DNA of 64,000 nucleotides from Pratylenchus scribneri (lineage: Eukaryota; Nematoda; Chromadorea; Rhabditida; Pratylenchidae): positions 2,232,001-2,296,000 of the forward strand of contig JAQSEB010000031.1 in assembly GCA_030063045.1 (NCBI GenBank). Direction: 5' to 3'. Under the pieces are notes generated by a model. That model did not search any database and was not told where the DNA came from. It saw only the letters and a list, made by a program, of their open reading frames with translations. Every line of letters begins with the position of its first letter. The stretch's first letter is position 1. Positions 62,301 to 64,000 of the stretch are shown here, piece by piece. The position numbers and the translations under genes are program-made.

Positions 62301-64000
62301 CTCCCGACTGCCAGCTGCCTCCTCCTTGGCCCCATCCATTTCTCCCGCCAAAATATTGGTCCCGCGCCCCCAAAAATGCGCCGCCACCGCCGCGGGAGAG
62401 AAACGAAGTTTGGCCCTGTGGCAAAATGGCCTAAACGAGTGCTGCGTCTCGGCCCCTTCCCCTGGGTGGCTTCTACCACACCAAAATGGCTGTGAGGCCA
62501 ATGCCGAGAGTTGGCGGCGGACCCAACTACTTTTGGGAACCAGAGACCCTTCCAAATTCCCTCCGCTCAATTTCTTTTTGGGCCATTGCGCGGCACAATG
62601 GTTGGCACTTGGCTTGGCCCCACACGGCCCTCCCTCTCCCCATTGCCCAACCGCCTTTGGCGCATTTCCTTTCGGCGCAATGGAAAGGGGCGAATCGATG
62701 CGCCCCCATCCCCTCCAATGGCTTTTCGGCAGCCTGGCCCCCCTCCCATTCTTGCGCACATTCCACATTTCCCCTCGGCATTCCGGCTGGCCATAGTAGC
62801 ATTGATTTCGTCGGGAATTGTGTTGAGGGCATGAAAAATTGGATTTGAGGAGGAAAGGCCGAATATTGGCCTTGAAGGTTCATCGAGGGGGCATAAGAAA
62901 AGTATGATGTATACTGTAGATGGAGGCAGGTAATCCCCCCTCTTCCCCTCCCTTTGCGCACATAACCCATGCATCCAATCCCCGTGAGTTTCTCCTCCCT
63001 TTCCACTTTCCTTCCTATTCTTGACTTCAATCGGCCGATCCCTGCGGCTCCCTCCCATTTCTTCCCACCGCTCATTTTCCCCTTCATTTTAGTTAGTAAT
63101 GCTTTTTTGGTCTCCCAGTCCCCCGCAGCCAATTGCTCGCGAATTGTTTATAGAATTTTTTTTTTATTTATTTGCCATTTTATGCGCGCATATTTCCATC
63201 ATTCCACAATTCCCATTTCCTCTGTCAGTTCATACAGCCGTTTATGACTTTCAAAGAAGGAGGATAGGCCTAGGCCCTTCATTTCTTCGTATCCCATTAA
63301 GCAAACCAACTGCCCCAAAACCAAACCCTCCAACTTTGCGCAGCTTTTCACATTGTTCAAGGCCCCTCCTCCAACCAATTTTTTCTCCATTCAAACTGTA
63401 TTTTTATTTTCACACCTTTACGTGTATTCAATTCGCGCCCCTGCATAAGCATTGATAGATGGCTGGCTGAATCAACGCCGTTTTGAATGAATTGGCAGCA
63501 GCCTAGCGCATTTCTTCCACACCTCCATCCATATTCTCGCCCCACATTTCAATACGTCCCAGAAAGGCAATTCCAACACGAAGAGCCGTTCCATTTCCCT
63601 CTGTCCCATTATTCCTCCCTTCATTTCTCCCATGCTTTGTTATCACCTCCGCCAGCTCCGGTTGCGCCCCCCCCCCCCCCTTCCCGTTATGGCCTCAGAA
63701 TGGATGGATGAATTGATGATGGTTTGTTGGAATGGGGGAATGTGGATGGAAAGCGGGCGAAAGGGAGCGCCGGTGCGCATTCCCCTTCCTTTTTTAAACG
63801 GAATTGGGCCAAGCACAGAAAGGAGGAGGCGATGATCGGCCACGGGAATTGAGCCATCTCCATAGAAAGAAGAGGAAGGAGCCTTCAACAAACAAAAACC
63901 TTTATTCTTTTTATTATATCCACAATTTCCAACGTTTCTAGTTTAATTAATTTGCAATCCTTCGCGAAAACACAAAATCCTACCGGAAAGAAACACAATT
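59336..64000. other. GC-richer region without supported genes
   Basis: After the ech-6 3' UTR (AT-rich to about 59560) the base composition shifts sharply to GC and pyrimidine runs, with poly-C tracts at about 62145 and 63667 and many open frames on both strands. I translated the long ones by eye; they overlap each other in several phases, show biased composition (P, G, R, W, H) and no domain. The region may be promoter and 5' sequence of a gene to the right, or a non-coding isochore. The last 40 bases return to AT-rich satellite-like sequence. Confidence 0.4.
63960..64000. repeat. Edge of a TACCGGAAA-type satellite
   Basis: CGAAAACACAAAATCCTACC followed by GGAAAGAAACACAATT resembles units of the 20000-20662 array (ACACAAATCTAACCGGAAAA). 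It is cut by the window edge, so only one or two units are visible. Confidence 0.5.

Noticed and set aside
59680..63891. Many 60-300 codon ORFs on both strands
   Set aside because: Overlapping in several phases, biased composition, no recognisable domain or splice-supported gene model.

Overview
This window is nuclear DNA from a nematode-like animal. It holds compact multi-exon genes whose many short AT-rich introns have GT..AG borders. Reassembling exons gives proteins that match C. elegans families closely (PPM-2, MOG-5, JHDM-1, PIR-1, a UNC-61-like septin, an MLT-11-like multi-Kunitz protein, a divergent presenilin). Most start codons lie just downstream of a TTTYAG-like acceptor with no obvious upstream exon, as expected for spliced-leader trans-splicing. 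Spacings of about 125-210 bp between several same-strand genes suggest nematode-type operons. I cannot name the species; a tylenchid (plant-parasitic) relative is possible but unproven.

Left part (1-13.1 kb): the N-terminal exons of an AMPK gamma subunit run off the left edge (minus strand). Next come a KDM2/JHDM-1 H3K36 demethylase with an unusual RGG and DPF-repeat tail (minus), a divergent presenilin with a duplicated last membrane segment and an inverted-repeat element in an intron (minus), and, head to head with it, a Bax-inhibitor-1-like membrane protein (plus).

Middle (14-31 kb): one very large secreted gene on the plus strand encodes 11 Kunitz domains, a thyroglobulin type-1 domain, antistasin-like and lustrin-like modules and a Glu-rich coiled coil, interrupted by a satellite-filled intron. 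A second, unrelated-length satellite with the same TTTCCGGAAA core follows. Then comes a minus-strand gene for a very acidic, disordered protein.

Right part (32.6-59.3 kb): dense housekeeping genes. These are a TMEM165/GDT1 transporter (-), a PP2C phosphatase ppm-2 (+), the ALG1 mannosyltransferase (-), a NOVA-type KH protein (-), a small zinc-finger gene missed by simple ORF calling (-), a USP8-like deubiquitinase (-), a septin (-), the DHX8/MOG-5 spliceosomal helicase apparently without its S1 domain (-), and the RNA triphosphatase PIR-1 (-). Divergent from PIR-1 are rfc-2 (+) and mitochondrial enoyl-CoA hydratase ech-6 (+). The last 4.7 kb is GC-richer and has no gene I can support.

Five dispersed tRNA-like sequences look like one SINE-like family sitting in introns and spacers. 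Gene ends below are CDS ends (start to stop codon, introns included), inferred by hand from splice signals and reading phase; individual exon borders could be off.
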